Source of the DNA: Spirochaetaceae bacterium | Lineage (GTDB): Bacteria > Spirochaetota > Spirochaetia > Treponematales > Treponemataceae | Reading direction: 5' to 3' | DNA length: 51,358 bases | Assembly: GCA_017936345.1 (NCBI GenBank) | Contig: JAGBFT010000092.1 | Coordinates: forward strand, 1 to 51,358 | Part shown: piece by piece, positions 23,160 through 31,686 of the stretch | Position numbering within the stretch: position 1 is the stretch's first letter | Layout: each line of letters opens with the position of its first letter | Position numbers and translations under genes: made by a program | The notes under the pieces: generated by a model | The model's input: the letters and a program-made list of their open reading frames with translations, nothing else | Told to the model about the DNA's origin: nothing | Database searches by the model: none

Positions 23160-24152
23160 TTAAAGAGTTTCTGTAACCTCAACATCCAAAGAGAGGTTTA
23201 TGACATAGGAACGTCCGTTCACTGCGTGAATGGTTTTTACCGTTTCATAATCCCCCACAATAAGCCGTACACTATGCTCACCCTGAGAAATCACAAAGGA
23301 CTCATTTGTATGGGGAATTTCCTGCTCATCAAGATAAATTATTGTATTATCAGGAACTACAAACTGTAGGGTAGGGGCAATATCCCTTAATTCCACGTCT
23401 ACCCTTGTGGTTTTACCTGGCTCTATGGTAAAGGTTCTTGTTTCATTGCGATAGAAATCTGAAACTATGGAAATATAGTGCGTACCCGTTCCAAGGATAA
23501 TTCTTTGATTTTCAAGGTTCGCCAGCTCCTCATCAACAAAAACGGTGTAGGGATGCTCTAAAGGTTGTCCATCCTCACCAATCGGATACAAGGCATTTAA
23601 TTCCATCCGTCCCTTGTCTATGTACACAGGCTTTACCGTGACAGTAAAAGATTCCTTTTCATAATCTTCTGGAATGCCCTTCATAACAAGCTGGAAACGG
23701 AAGAAAAGAAAGGATGAATTCAAATTGTATACAGGGGGTAGTATTATGCTATAAGGGTTTTTTCGTATAGTGTTGGGCTCAATCAAGGGGATAACAAGAT
23801 TTAAACTGAGACGACCAGGAATGGTGTCAATCATTTCTCTGGTACCGGTGTAATTGATGGCATCTGCGGTAGGGATAGGAGTAAGTCCGGTATACAAAGA
23901 ATAGGCTACGGAACCATAATAGCGAGAAAGTACATCTGGAATCTTTATGTCTAGTTCCACGCCCTGAAAAAAGGTTGTATCCTCTGGTAGTGTAATGGCT
24001 AGGGCATCGTTAATTCCTGCCTGCACGGTAATGGGGCCTGATTCCGGCATTTCTACCATAACGGTCTTGTGAATCCTAAAGGTTTCACCAAAGCCACCAG
24101 CTGCAAAATTTGCGAGAATAAATACTGTTAGAAAAAATATCCTCTTGCTCAT
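23160..24152 (-). CDS. Exported protein with C-terminal PEGA-like repeats, unknown function
   Basis: 330 residues with a signal peptide (MSKRIFFLTVFILANFAAG). The first part is beta-rich (TFRIHKTVMVEM, ALAITLPEDT, FQGVELDIKIP). The last third has repeated units resembling PEGA surface domains: YTVFVDEELANLENQRIILGTG, then TIIYLDEQEIPHTNESFVISQG and HSVRLIVGDYETVKTIHA. It lies 7 bases downstream of the M23 peptidase gene with GAGG before its ATG, so the two are co-expressed and may form a periplasmic assembly. An upstream in-frame start at 24203 would lie inside the peptidase gene and is unlikely. The family is recognised only in outline. Confidence 0.7.
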   Translation of the reverse strand: MSKRIFFLTVFILANFAAGGFGETFRIHKTVMVEMPESGPITVQAGINDALAITLPEDTTFFQGVELDIKIPDVLSRYYGSVAYSLYTGLTPIPTADAINYTGTREMIDTIPGRLSLNLVIPLIEPNTIRKNPYSIILPPVYNLNSSFLFFRFQLVMKGIPEDYEKESFTVTVKPVYIDKGRMELNALYPIGEDGQPLEHPYTVFVDEELANLENQRIILGTGTHYISIVSDFYRNETRTFTIEPGKTTRVDVELRDIAPTLQFVVPDNTIIYLDEQEIPHTNESFVISQGEHSVRLIVGDYETVKTIHAVNGRSYVINLSLDVEVTETL

Positions 24153-24159
24153 TTCAACC

Positions 24160-25167
24160 TCAAATAGCTGGCAATAGTCTGCGGGGGTCTTGAGGTGCCC
24201 CATTTACTCGAATTTCAAAATGGAGATGGGGTCCTGTTGAAGCTCCCGTGGTTCCAACCCTACCGATAACTGTTCCACGAGCAACATCCTCACCTGTTTC
24301 TACTAGCATGGCAGAAAGATGGGCATAGACGCTTTGAGTTTTATTTTCGTGGTCCAAAATTATATAATTTCCGTAAGTATTGTCGTAGCTGGCAATAGCT
24401 ACTGTACCTCCCTTGCAGGCATAAACCCTTGTTCCCTCGGGGGCAGCCAAATCAATTCCCTTGTGTTCATGGTTCAAACCCGTAATGGGACTGATTCGAC
24501 TTCCAAATCCAGAAGTTAAAACACTATTATCCAAGGGCATACGAAGATTTGTGTCCAGGAAGAAGGCCAATTCTGTAGGTGTTAACCGTTCTTGGGTAAA
24601 ATATTGATAGGTTTTTCCATCAATAATGTATTCATTTCCTAAATCAGGGTTTGCAAGGCGCTTTTTTACCAAGGCTCCAATTGAGGTTGTAGGATCTAAA
24701 GGAACAAAAAGCCCTGGCGCATCGGGAAGAATCAAGGTTTTACCTGTGAGGTCTTCTTCTGCTGAGGTCAAATCATTTAAGAGAGCAATTTCTGCATAGG
24801 GAATGGAACACCGTGCCGCCAAGCTTACCAGATTTTTGACAGGTAAGGAATCATCATCTGCTGATACAGTGTATAGGTAAAAGTTTGGGTGAAAAGACCT
24901 TCCTGCACTAATGCTTTGGTAGGATTTTTCAACATTTTGCATATACCGGGCAAAATCATTATTTCGGGATGAAAGGGTAGCAATGACCGGTAGATACGAG
25001 CTTTCAATCTGTTTTTTTTGTGTGCTGGTATACGCATATTCAGCCAAGGGGGAACCCTGAATTTCCTCCGTTACTGGTGACCGGGAAAAATCCACACCAA
25101 AACAGGGAAGGAAGAGAAAGGTAAGAATTAAAACTATATTATAATTTTTTTTCTTTTTTTGTTCCAA
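24160..25167 (-). CDS. M23-family peptidoglycan endopeptidase
   Basis: 335 residues. An N-terminal hydrophobic segment (about 9-24, ending in CFG) is either a signal peptide or lipoprotein-like export signal. A LysM-like region (VKNLVSLAARCSIPYAEIALLNDLTS.. LTGKTLILP, about 110-150) follows. The C-terminal lasfolysin-type M23 domain has zinc ligands in HKGID (HxxxD, near 233) and HLHFEIR (HxH, near 316). It should cut peptide cross-links in the periplasm or regulate amidases. It overlaps the upstream membrane-protein gene by 29 bases. Both zinc motifs are intact, so an active enzyme is likely. Confidence 0.9.
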   Translation of the reverse strand: MEQKKKKNYNIVLILTFLFLPCFGVDFSRSPVTEEIQGSPLAEYAYTSTQKKQIESSYLPVIATLSSRNNDFARYMQNVEKSYQSISAGRSFHPNFYLYTVSADDDSLPVKNLVSLAARCSIPYAEIALLNDLTSAEEDLTGKTLILPDAPGLFVPLDPTTSIGALVKKRLANPDLGNEYIIDGKTYQYFTQERLTPTELAFFLDTNLRMPLDNSVLTSGFGSRISPITGLNHEHKGIDLAAPEGTRVYACKGGTVAIASYDNTYGNYIILDHENKTQSVYAHLSAMLVETGEDVARGTVIGRVGTTGASTGPHLHFEIRVNGAPQDPRRLLPAI

Positions 25168-25567
25168 AAGCTAAAACCCCATATAAAACGATTGTTAGTA
25201 ACAGTATAATCCATGTTGCAACAGTCGACTCATTTAATATACAAATAACTATACCAATTAGTCCAGATATTATAATGATAAATCTGCCCGCCATGTTTAG
25301 CAGATGTCTAAGCCGTTTCTTTTTTTCTTCTTGAGTGGGAAACCCTGCTGTCAAATAAACCCGTAAATTTTTTCCGGTAAAAAAAAGTATTCCCAAAGCA
25401 AAAGAAACTAAGACAGTAACACTATAGGCTTGGGGACTTACAGTAGCAAATTTCCAAAGTGGAAGAACAAGAACAAAGGCAAAAAGGGCACAAAGGACAA
25501 CCAAGGCTAGTACTTTTAAAAGGGATATAAAAAGTTTTCCATATCCTGCAACAATTTTCTGTATCAT
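25139..25567 (-). CDS. Small membrane protein, unknown function
   Basis: 142 residues with four predicted transmembrane segments (about 12-37, 46-64, 92-108 and 113-134) separated by a charged cytoplasmic-looking loop (PTQEEKKKRLRHL). It ends in KKEKKL. I do not recognise the family. Its 3' end overlaps the M23 peptidase start by 29 bases, so it is probably the first gene of a three-gene envelope unit and translationally coupled. No clear Shine-Dalgarno sequence precedes the ATG. Confidence 0.65.
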   Translation of the reverse strand: MIQKIVAGYGKLFISLLKVLALVVLCALFAFVLVLPLWKFATVSPQAYSVTVLVSFALGILFFTGKNLRVYLTAGFPTQEEKKKRLRHLLNMAGRFIIIISGLIGIVICILNESTVATWIILLLTIVLYGVLAFGTKKEKKL

Positions 25568-25580
25568 AACTCTCTGCTAA

Positions 25581-25625
25581 GAAAAAACAGGTTCAACAGG
25601 AAGCCTTCTCCTGCCGAACCTGTTC
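25581..25625 (-). terminator. Rho-independent terminator of the ferredoxin gene
   Basis: Outer stem 25624-25616 with 25594-25586, with further inner pairing (CAGGA/TCCTG), and an A run at 25582-25587 that becomes a U tract on the minus strand. Confidence 0.85.
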
Positions 25626-25644
25626 TTTAAAACATAAAAAACGC

Positions 25645-25818
25645 TTATTCCTGACTGATTACATCTGTAGGACAAACGCCTGCACAAGCTCCGCAGTCAA
25701 TGCAAGTTCCAGCGTCAATAACGCGAACTCCATCACCTTCGCTAATTGCTCCAACTGGACATTCTGGCTCACATGCGCCACAGTTTACACATCCATTAGC
25801 ATCAATCTTATAGGCCAT
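25645..25818 (-). CDS. 2[4Fe-4S] ferredoxin (clostridial type)
   Basis: 57-residue electron carrier with two CxxCxxCxxxCP motifs: CVNCGACEPECP and CIDCGACAGVCP. The low-potential type works with pyruvate:ferredoxin oxidoreductase and hydrogenases in anaerobes. I chose the ATG at 25818, with AGAGGTG upstream. A longer frame to 25878 would overlap the promoter. It is a single-gene unit with a strong promoter and terminator, consistent with high expression. Confidence 0.96.
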   Translation of the reverse strand: MAYKIDANGCVNCGACEPECPVGAISEGDGVRVIDAGTCIDCGACAGVCPTDVISQE

Positions 25819-25849
25819 TTTCACACCTCTTATAAAGTAGTATACACAC

Positions 25850-25878
25850 AGTATACCACAATCAAGCACAAAATACAA
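25850..25878 (-). promoter_or_regulatory. Promoter of the ferredoxin gene
   Basis: On the minus strand: TTGTAT (25878-25873), a 17-base spacer and TATACT (25855-25850) with an extended -10 TG. It leaves a leader of about 25 bases. Confidence 0.78.
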
Positions 25879-25986
25879 GATTTAAATGTAACTAAAACCT
25901 CTTTAAAAATACTTGTCTTGGTAAGCAATTAACCGTCTTGTTGCCCAATGAATCCCCTCTGGTTTTGACCTCCCAAGAATTTCGCC

Positions 25987-26937
25987 CTAGTTGCTGAGGG
26001 CCTGTACCAAAACATTTGCATTGTATTCCATTGCATGCAGATAGGCATCCTTATCCAGAATACCTGTTGTGGCGGGGTCTAGCTCATAAACGGTGAGACC
26101 TGTTTCTGCAGCTATAACATCTGCTGCAGAGGATGCAAAATTTAATTCAGCAAAGAGGGCAAGTTTTCCTTCCTTCTCCTGAACAGTTTTAATGATGTCT
26201 AGGGTTTCCACTAGTTCCCTGGCAGTAGGCTCGCTGTCTGGTTCCCGCTGAATGCTGCCGGCTAGGTTCAGGTTGAACTGGGATGCAAAGTAGGGAAATG
26301 CCTCGTGAAAGGTAATCATAGAAGAACCGGCAAGGGGAGACAACTGGGCAGTCATACTGTCCTGCAGGGTCTGAATCTTTGCAATGTAGTTGGCAGCATT
26401 GTCTTGATACAACTGGGCATTGTCTTGATCAAGCCTTGCAAGCCCTGTTGCAATCTGCTGTACCTGGTGAATGGCTCCGGCGGGAGCAACCCAAATATGG
26501 GGATTATGGTCCACTACAGGCCAATCTCCAATGGCAGTAACAATGGAGGACTCGTCAAGGGTTTCTAAAACCTTGTCCATGAACTCTTCCATGTGCCCTC
26601 CATTTACTACCATAATGTCTGTGCTTTGAATGAGCTCCATGTCAGCAGGAGAAAGATGGTAGTGGTGAAGACAACCAGTATCCTGCGGAGCCATGAGCTT
26701 TAGGTTTATCCCCGGAACATTTTCTGTAATGTTCATAAGCATAATGTATATGGGATAAAAACTGGCAGTAACAGTAAGTTCTCTAGGAGATTCCGGCTGA
26801 GTTTCTGTCTGTCTATTGGCATTTGCACTGGCAAGATTGCTAAAAGTCTCAGATTTTTTTGTGCAAGCTAGCAGGGTCAAAGAACAGAGAAGGAGGACAA
26901 TTCCTCTGAAAGTGTGAAGTAAGATATTCCTTTTCAT
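25987..26937 (-). CDS. Orphan ZnuA/TroA-type metal-binding lipoprotein
   Basis: 316 residues. The lipobox LLAC places the lipidated Cys at 25. A cluster A-I metal-binding protein follows: GCLHHYHLSP (His91, 92, 94), NPHIWVAP (His147), FHEAFPYF (His211) and a late ELDP. High-affinity zinc or manganese capture is expected. The usual acidic/His-rich loop is replaced by the short CLHHYHL segment. No permease or ATPase gene is adjacent, so it must feed a transporter encoded elsewhere or act as a metal store. The ATG has no Shine-Dalgarno sequence and lies 8 bases from a TATATT box. Transcribed divergently from deoC. Confidence 0.88.
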   Translation of the reverse strand: MKRNILLHTFRGIVLLLCSLTLLACTKKSETFSNLASANANRQTETQPESPRELTVTASFYPIYIMLMNITENVPGINLKLMAPQDTGCLHHYHLSPADMELIQSTDIMVVNGGHMEEFMDKVLETLDESSIVTAIGDWPVVDHNPHIWVAPAGAIHQVQQIATGLARLDQDNAQLYQDNAANYIAKIQTLQDSMTAQLSPLAGSSMITFHEAFPYFASQFNLNLAGSIQREPDSEPTARELVETLDIIKTVQEKEGKLALFAELNFASSAADVIAAETGLTVYELDPATTGILDKDAYLHAMEYNANVLVQALSN

Positions 26938-27110
26938 GGAATATAATATAGTAATTTTTTTTTAATTGGGCTACAGGGTGGGGAAAAAATATTCATAGTG
27001 CTAACAAAAATTCAGCAAATTAAAAAAAATATGTGTGGTGGTGTTCCCTGACAGCGATGTAATCGAATATAATTGCATTGAATTTCGGTCATAGTCAAAG
27101 GAGAAGTAAA

Positions 27111-27767
27111 ATGACAAGGCAAGAGATTGCATCAATGATTGACCACACCATTTTGAAGGCTGTAGCCACAAGGCAGGATGTGGAAAAACTTTGTGGTGAG
27201 GCAAAGGAATATAAGTTTGCTTCCGTATGTGTAAATCCTGTACAGGTACCCTTGGCAGCAAGGCTTTTGGCAGGTTCAGGGGTGGATGTCTGTACTGTGG
27301 TGGGCTTTCCCTTGGGGGCCACCAGTTCCAAGATAAAGGCTGCTGAGGCTACCTGGACTGTGGAAAATGGGGCTACAGAGGTGGACATGGTAATTGATGT
27401 GGGGGCCGCCAAGGAGGGGCGCTTTGAAGACGTAAAATCTGATATTGCAGCAGTTGTGGCGGCCTCAAAACCAGCCATTGTAAAGGTAATTCTTGAGGTA
27501 TGCTATTTAACTGATGAAGAAATTGTAGCCTGCTGCAAGGCGGCCGTAGAAGCAGGAGCCCACTTTGTGAAAACTTCCACTGGCTTTGGGGAGGGGGGGG
27601 CCACCGTAAAAGCAGTTGCCCTTATGAGAAAAACTGTAGGTCCAGACATTGGAGTAAAGGCTGCAGGAGGAATCCGTACCGCCAAGGATGCCCTGTCAAT
27701 GGTGGAAGCCGGTGCCAGCCGCCTTGGATGTTCCGCCGGTATTGCAATTATGGATGAATTGGACTAG
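27111..27767 (+). CDS. deoC: Deoxyribose-phosphate aldolase
   Basis: Class I aldolase splitting 2-deoxyribose-5-phosphate into glyceraldehyde-3-phosphate and acetaldehyde in deoxynucleoside catabolism. 218 residues. The Schiff-base lysine is in FVKTSTGF (Lys154) and the second active-site lysine in [10 protein letters not shown] (Lys183); the short-form opening IDHTILKA is typical. I chose the ATG at 27111, with AGGAG upstream, over a TTG at 27078. A TATAAT box at 27068-27073 may be its promoter, but the -35 is weak. No other deo gene is adjacent. It converges with pta. Confidence 0.97.
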   Translation: MTRQEIASMIDHTILKAVATRQDVEKLCGEAKEYKFASVCVNPVQVPLAARLLAGSGVDVCTVVGFPLGATSSKIKAAEATWTVENGATEVDMVIDVGAAKEGRFEDVKSDIAAVVAASKPAIVKVILEVCYLTDEEIVACCKAAVEAGAHFVKTSTGFGEGGATVKAVALMRKTVGPDIGVKAAGGIRTAKDALSMVEAGASRLGCSAGIAIMDELD

Positions 27768-27778
27768 GTGGAGCGAGA

Positions 27779-27811
27779 AGGGGGCTGACCAAAAAGAATG
27801 AGCAGCCCCCT
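27779..27811. terminator. GC-rich hairpin between convergent deoC and pta
   Basis: An 8-bp perfect stem (27780-27787 with 27803-27810) in the gap between the two stop codons. No long T tract follows on either strand, so termination efficiency is doubtful. Confidence 0.45.
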
Positions 27812-27844
27812 CCTAATCCAAGGTTTTAACAAGCGGCTGTCAAA

Positions 27845-28849
27845 CTATTTCTTTCCAGCCTGAACCAGGGTAACGGCTGCGGTGGCGACAATGTCGTCGG
27901 CAGAACAACCTCTAGAAAGGTCACTGATGGGCTTGGCAAATCCCTGCAAGAAGGGACCGTAAGCATCAGCACCAGCAAGGCGCTGCACCAGTTTGTAACC
28001 AATGTTTCCTGCTCCCAAGTCAGGGAAGACAAGGGTGTTAACCTTGCCGGTGATTGGGCTGCCAGGAGCCTTCTTTTCTGTAACATCGGGAATCAAGGCT
28101 GCATCGGCTTGGAATTCACCGTCCAGCAACAAGTTCGGAGCCTTTTCCTTTGCCAACTGAACTGCTTCCTGTACACGGAGAACGTTGGGATCCTTTCCAC
28201 CAGAGCCCTTGGTAGAGAAGGACAGCATTGCTACAACAGGTTCTGCACCAATCATCTGGCGGCAGGACTCAGCTGCAGAAACGGCAATATCTGCCAACTG
28301 ACTCGCAGATGGGAGGGGAATAACGGCACAGTCAGAGAAAATCATCAAACCATTGGAGCCCCACTTAGGATTGTGAGTATCCATTACAAAGCATGATGAT
28401 GCTGTTGTCATTCCGGGAGCAGTTCCAATAATGGTAAGACCTGCCCTCAATACATCTGCTGTAGAAGAAAGAGCTCCAGCAATCATGGCATCTGCCTTGC
28501 CAAGGCGAACCATCATGGCACCAAAGCGTAGGAAGTGCTTCATGTCTTCTGCAGCTTGTTCGGGTGTCATACCCTTGTTTTTGCGCAGCTCATAGTAGGC
28601 ATCAGCAAATTCCTTTGACCAAGGTGAGCTTTCTGGATCCATCAGGGTAATTCCCTCAAGATTCACTCCCTTTGCTTCCGCAGTCTTTTTAATGTCTGCT
28701 TCCTTTCCTAAAAGAATAACTTCCTTTGCAAGCTTTTCCTTTACAATGGTGGCAGCGGCAATCACAGTGCGTTCTTCTGCACCTTCTGGTAATACAAGGC
28801 TGTTTTGATATTCACAGGCCTTCTTTTTCATTTCCTCAACAAAGTTCAT
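27845..28849 (-). CDS. pta: Phosphate acetyltransferase
   Basis: Interconverts acetyl-CoA and acetyl phosphate, feeding ATP synthesis through acetate kinase in fermentation. 334 residues, the short single-domain PTA_PTB form. Typical segments are LPEGAEERTV near the N terminus, GMTTASSCFVMDT, SFSTKGSG and a C-terminal VFPDLGAGNIGYKLVQRLAGA then GPFLQGFAKPISDLSRGCS. I chose the ATG at 28849, eight bases after GAGG; a TTG at 28855 is less likely. ackA is not adjacent. Confidence 0.97.
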   Translation of the reverse strand: MNFVEEMKKKACEYQNSLVLPEGAEERTVIAAATIVKEKLAKEVILLGKEADIKKTAEAKGVNLEGITLMDPESSPWSKEFADAYYELRKNKGMTPEQAAEDMKHFLRFGAMMVRLGKADAMIAGALSSTADVLRAGLTIIGTAPGMTTASSCFVMDTHNPKWGSNGLMIFSDCAVIPLPSASQLADIAVSAAESCRQMIGAEPVVAMLSFSTKGSGGKDPNVLRVQEAVQLAKEKAPNLLLDGEFQADAALIPDVTEKKAPGSPITGKVNTLVFPDLGAGNIGYKLVQRLAGADAYGPFLQGFAKPISDLSRGCSADDIVATAAVTLVQAGKK

Positions 28850-28888
28850 GTTCAAATCCTCAAAAGAATAAAAGTTTGTTCTTACTAC

Positions 28889-28917
28889 AGAATATCCCCA
28901 TCTTGGGATTTAGGCAA
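28889..28917 (-). promoter_or_regulatory. Promoter of pta
   Basis: On the minus strand: TTGCCT (28917-28912), a 17-base spacer and TATTCT (28894-28889). The leader is about 33 bases with a GAGG site. Confidence 0.7.
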
Positions 28918-28941
28918 GTGAAATTTCTCCACCCTCAACCC

Positions 28942-28970
28942 TTGACGGAAAATCCTATTCCTATTAGAGT
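28942..28970 (+). promoter_or_regulatory. Promoter of the bactofilin gene
   Basis: TTGACG (28942-28947), a 17-base spacer and TAGAGT (28965-28970). The ATG at 28978 starts 8 bases after the -10. Confidence 0.6.
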
Positions 28971-28977
28971 TGAGACT

Positions 28978-29337
28978 ATGTTTGAAACAAAGGATATTTC
29001 GATTCTGGATTTGGAAGAAGAAGATTTTGATACTATTCTTGCCTCTGACATTTTTTTTAGTGGTGAAATTAAGTTTGAGGAACCCTTTATGATTAAGGGA
29101 AAGGTGGATGGCCGCATTGAAGCCACTAGTGATTTAGTGGTGGATGTAAGAGCCTCTGTTACAGCCGACATTGTTGCGGATAGGGTGCTTGTTCGTGGCA
29201 AGGTACAGGGTAACATTGATGCAAAACAGATTGTATTTGTAGCTGCAACTGGTTCTGTAATCGGGGACATTTCTTCTGCTGAGATTGCCTTGGAGCCAGG
29301 ATGTCATTTTAGTGGCAAATGTACAATGGTGAAATAA
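28978..29337 (+). CDS. Bactofilin-family cytoskeletal protein
   Basis: 119 residues. The central bactofilin beta-helix runs about 22-110 with the family opening SDIFFSGEIKFEEPFMIKGKVDGRIEA. Repeats of short strands follow (DLVVDVRASVTADIVADRVLVRGKVQGNI) with an end cap. Bactofilins polymerise into membrane-associated filaments and help localise peptidoglycan enzymes, affecting cell shape. The start is the ATG at 28978, which lacks a ribosome-binding site and is next to a promoter. It is followed after 11 bases by a TPR protein, probably co-transcribed. M23 endopeptidases are frequent bactofilin partners, and one is encoded nearby at 24160. Confidence 0.92.
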   Translation: MFETKDISILDLEEEDFDTILASDIFFSGEIKFEEPFMIKGKVDGRIEATSDLVVDVRASVTADIVADRVLVRGKVQGNIDAKQIVFVAATGSVIGDISSAEIALEPGCHFSGKCTMVK

Positions 29338-29348
29338 GAGAGTTTAAC

Positions 29349-29990
29349 ATGATAAGATTGACTTCAAGAATCAATAGAGTATTTTTTGCTGGGATTTTCA
29401 TCTCCTTGATGGCAGCCAGTCTTTTTGGTCAGGAAAAAATTGATGCCCTCCAGCTCTACTACAATGGACAATATGCCCAAGCTATTGCTGTGTGCCAAGA
29501 GGAGCTTGTTGCAAATCCAAATAACTTGGACTCTTACGTGGTAATGTGCTGGGCCTTGGTAAAGAATCGCCAGTATGCAGAGGCTGAGCAATGGGCTAAC
29601 GCTGGTTTACGAGTGAACGCTTATGACCATCGTCTCATCGAAATTTTGGGGGAAGCGAAATTCTACCTTGGAAAAAATCGTGAGTCTTTAGACCTTTTTG
29701 AACAATACATATCCTATGTTCCAAATATGGGGGGACGGGTTGGTTCTGCCTATTATTTTATGGGAGAAATCTACATTCGTCAGGGCAAGTACCAGCACGC
29801 AGACATTGCCCTCACCATGGCTGTACGCTTGGAACCCTTGTTGGATTACTGGTGGATGCGGTTAGGCTATGCCCGGGAAATGGCTGGAAGTTACCGTACC
29901 GCTGTGGTCGCCTACGAAAAGTCCTTGTCTCTCAATGCTGGTCAGACAGATGCTGCTCGTGGTCGCGACAGGGCTCAAGCCAAACTTTAA
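29349..29990 (+). CDS. Exported TPR protein
   Basis: 213 residues with a signal peptide or N-terminal anchor (about 10-28, ending SLFG). Four to five tetratricopeptide repeats follow, for example IDALQLYYNGQYAQAIAVCQ, NNLDSYVVMCWALVKNRQYA, and a last unit ending YEKSLSLNAGQTDA. TPR superhelices bind partner proteins; here a periplasmic scaffold role is likely. It lies directly after bactofilin and just before mtaB, with only 16 bases to the mtaB GTG start. AGAG before the ATG is a weak ribosome-binding site. Confidence 0.82.
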   Translation: MIRLTSRINRVFFAGIFISLMAASLFGQEKIDALQLYYNGQYAQAIAVCQEELVANPNNLDSYVVMCWALVKNRQYAEAEQWANAGLRVNAYDHRLIEILGEAKFYLGKNRESLDLFEQYISYVPNMGGRVGSAYYFMGEIYIRQGKYQHADIALTMAVRLEPLLDYWWMRLGYAREMAGSYRTAVVAYEKSLSLNAGQTDAARGRDRAQAKL

Positions 29991-30006
29991 TCTACCAGGT
30001 TTTTCG

Positions 30007-31686
30007 GTGGCAGAATTTACCGTTCATTTTGAAACCCTTGGTTGCAGGCTGAATCAGATTGAATCTGAATCAGCCGCCCGTTTTTTTGCTGATTCTGGTT
30101 TTGCTGTGGACATGGAATCCATGACCGCAGTGTCTCCTGTTCCTCCCCGAACTGTGCTTTCCGTAATAAATACCTGTACAGTAACAGGTAAGGCGGAGCA
30201 AAAGGCTCGCCGTCTCATTCGCCTTTTATTAAGAAAAATGCCAGGCTCCTGTGTTTTGGTAACAGGCTGTTATGCGGAGTTGGAACTGGAGGCCATTCAA
30301 GCCATAGACCCAAGAATTTGTGTCCTGCCTGGTTCCCGCAAGGACTTGTTGGCAGACATTCCCCGCCACTTAAAACCTTATCTGGAGTCTGTTGGATGGC
30401 AGCCAGAGGAAGATGGAGCAAACCTGACCCAATTTATCCGTGGTATGGTGGCGAACCTTTGTCTGGAAAAACCAGCTCCTGCAAACACAAAGGCTCCTCG
30501 TGATGCGGGGCAGGACAAGTCCCACGGTAAAAGCCAACGTCACGGCGGGGAAGACCAAACTAAGGGGAATGGAAGACGTTCTCCCTTGGCTCCACCCTCC
30601 AAAAAAAAGGATCTTGCGGCTTCCCAAGGGGTAAGTCCCGTGTTCCGACTTTCTACCGATACCTTCTTTGCCCATTCTCGTTCTTCCATCAAAATTCAAG
30701 ATGGATGTAATTGTGAGTGTACCTATTGCCGCATCCACCTGGCACGGGGACGTTCTGTATCCTTGCAGGTAGATGAGGTGGTGCGTCGGGTACAGCAGCT
30801 GGAAGCCGCAGGTCAGCAGGAAGTGGTGCTGACGGGGGTAAATCTATCCCAATACAGGGGACAGTGGAGCGGGAGCAATGAATCCGGGGGACTGAATCTC
30901 GGGGAGCTTTTGCAACAGATTCTCTGCAACACTTCTAGCATCCGCATCCGAATTTCCAGTCTCTACCCGGAAAGTGTAACCCCCCAGCTATGCCAGGTTA
31001 TAGCTCACCAGAGAATTCAGCCCTATTTTCATCTTTCTGTTCAGTCTGGTAGTGATAAAATATTGAAAGCCATGGCCCGACCCTATCGTTCTGCCCAAGT
31101 GTATCAGGCGGTGGAGCTGCTACGGCAGGCTAAGAACAATCCCTTTATTGCCTGTGACATTATCGCGGGCTTTCCCGACGAAACGGAAGAGGACTTTGCC
31201 CTTACCCAATCGATGTGTCAAGACTGCAACTTTGCCTGGATACATGCCTTTCCCTTTTCTCCACGTCCCGGAACTCCTGCCGCCACTATGAAGGGACAGG
31301 TTCCCCAGTCTGTGGCAGGTCAAAGGGTAAAATGGCTCACCTCATTTGCAATCCAATCCAAATGCTCCTATATTTCAATGTGGAAGGGACAAGTTGTTTC
31401 TGCAATTACGGAGCATAATCGTCGAGATAGAAAAAATCCTTCTTCCGCAGAGGCCCTTGGCTCTGTAAAAGAAGGAAAAAGTAGTGGCATCAATCAGCTT
31501 ACCCATGCCGTAACTGAAAACTTTATCCATGTGGAGCTTTTGGGAACGTATCCTCAAGGTACTTCCATCTGGGTAAAAATCACAGAGCCTCTACCACACC
31601 GAATTCAAGCTGGTGACGAGTGCGAGGCCCTTGGGGAGGCTGTAGAAGATGCAATGCCAGCAAAAATTCCGGAGTCTGAGCTCTAA
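30007..31686 (+). CDS. mtaB: tRNA t6A37 methylthiotransferase MtaB, with a long insert
   Basis: Radical-SAM enzyme that adds a methylthio group to t6A37 of tRNAs reading ANN codons. The N-terminal UPF0004 domain has cluster ligands Cys13 (TLGCRLNQ), Cys57 (NTCTVTG) and Cys88 (VTGCYAE). The radical-SAM CxxxCxxC is Cys234, 238 and 241 (DGCNCECTYC). A TRAM-like tail ends the protein. TLGCRLNQ points to the MtaB branch, not MiaB. At 559 aa it is about 110-130 residues longer than usual, largely from a charged, low-complexity insert (about 132-210) between the two domains and a second one near 470-490. I chose GTG at 30007; no ATG fits. Confidence 0.9.
   Translation: MAEFTVHFETLGCRLNQIESESAARFFADSGFAVDMESMTAVSPVPPRTVLSVINTCTVTGKAEQKARRLIRLLLRKMPGSCVLVTGCYAELELEAIQAIDPRICVLPGSRKDLLADIPRHLKPYLESVGWQPEEDGANLTQFIRGMVANLCLEKPAPANTKAPRDAGQDKSHGKSQRHGGEDQTKGNGRRSPLAPPSKKKDLAASQGVSPVFRLSTDTFFAHSRSSIKIQDGCNCECTYCRIHLARGRSVSLQVDEVVRRVQQLEAAGQQEVVLTGVNLSQYRGQWSGSNESGGLNLGELLQQILCNTSSIRIRISSLYPESVTPQLCQVIAHQRIQPYFHLSVQSGSDKILKAMARPYRSAQVYQAVELLRQAKNNPFIACDIIAGFPDETEEDFALTQSMCQDCNFAWIHAFPFSPRPGTPAATMKGQVPQSVAGQRVKWLTSFAIQSKCSYISMWKGQVVSAITEHNRRDRKNPSSAEALGSVKEGKSSGINQLTHAVTENFIHVELLGTYPQGTSIWVKITEPLPHRIQAGDECEALGEAVEDAMPAKIPESEL

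Noticed and set aside
28109-28396. 95-codon plus-strand frame opposite pta
   Set aside because: Antisense to a highly conserved enzyme gene and without any start signal.
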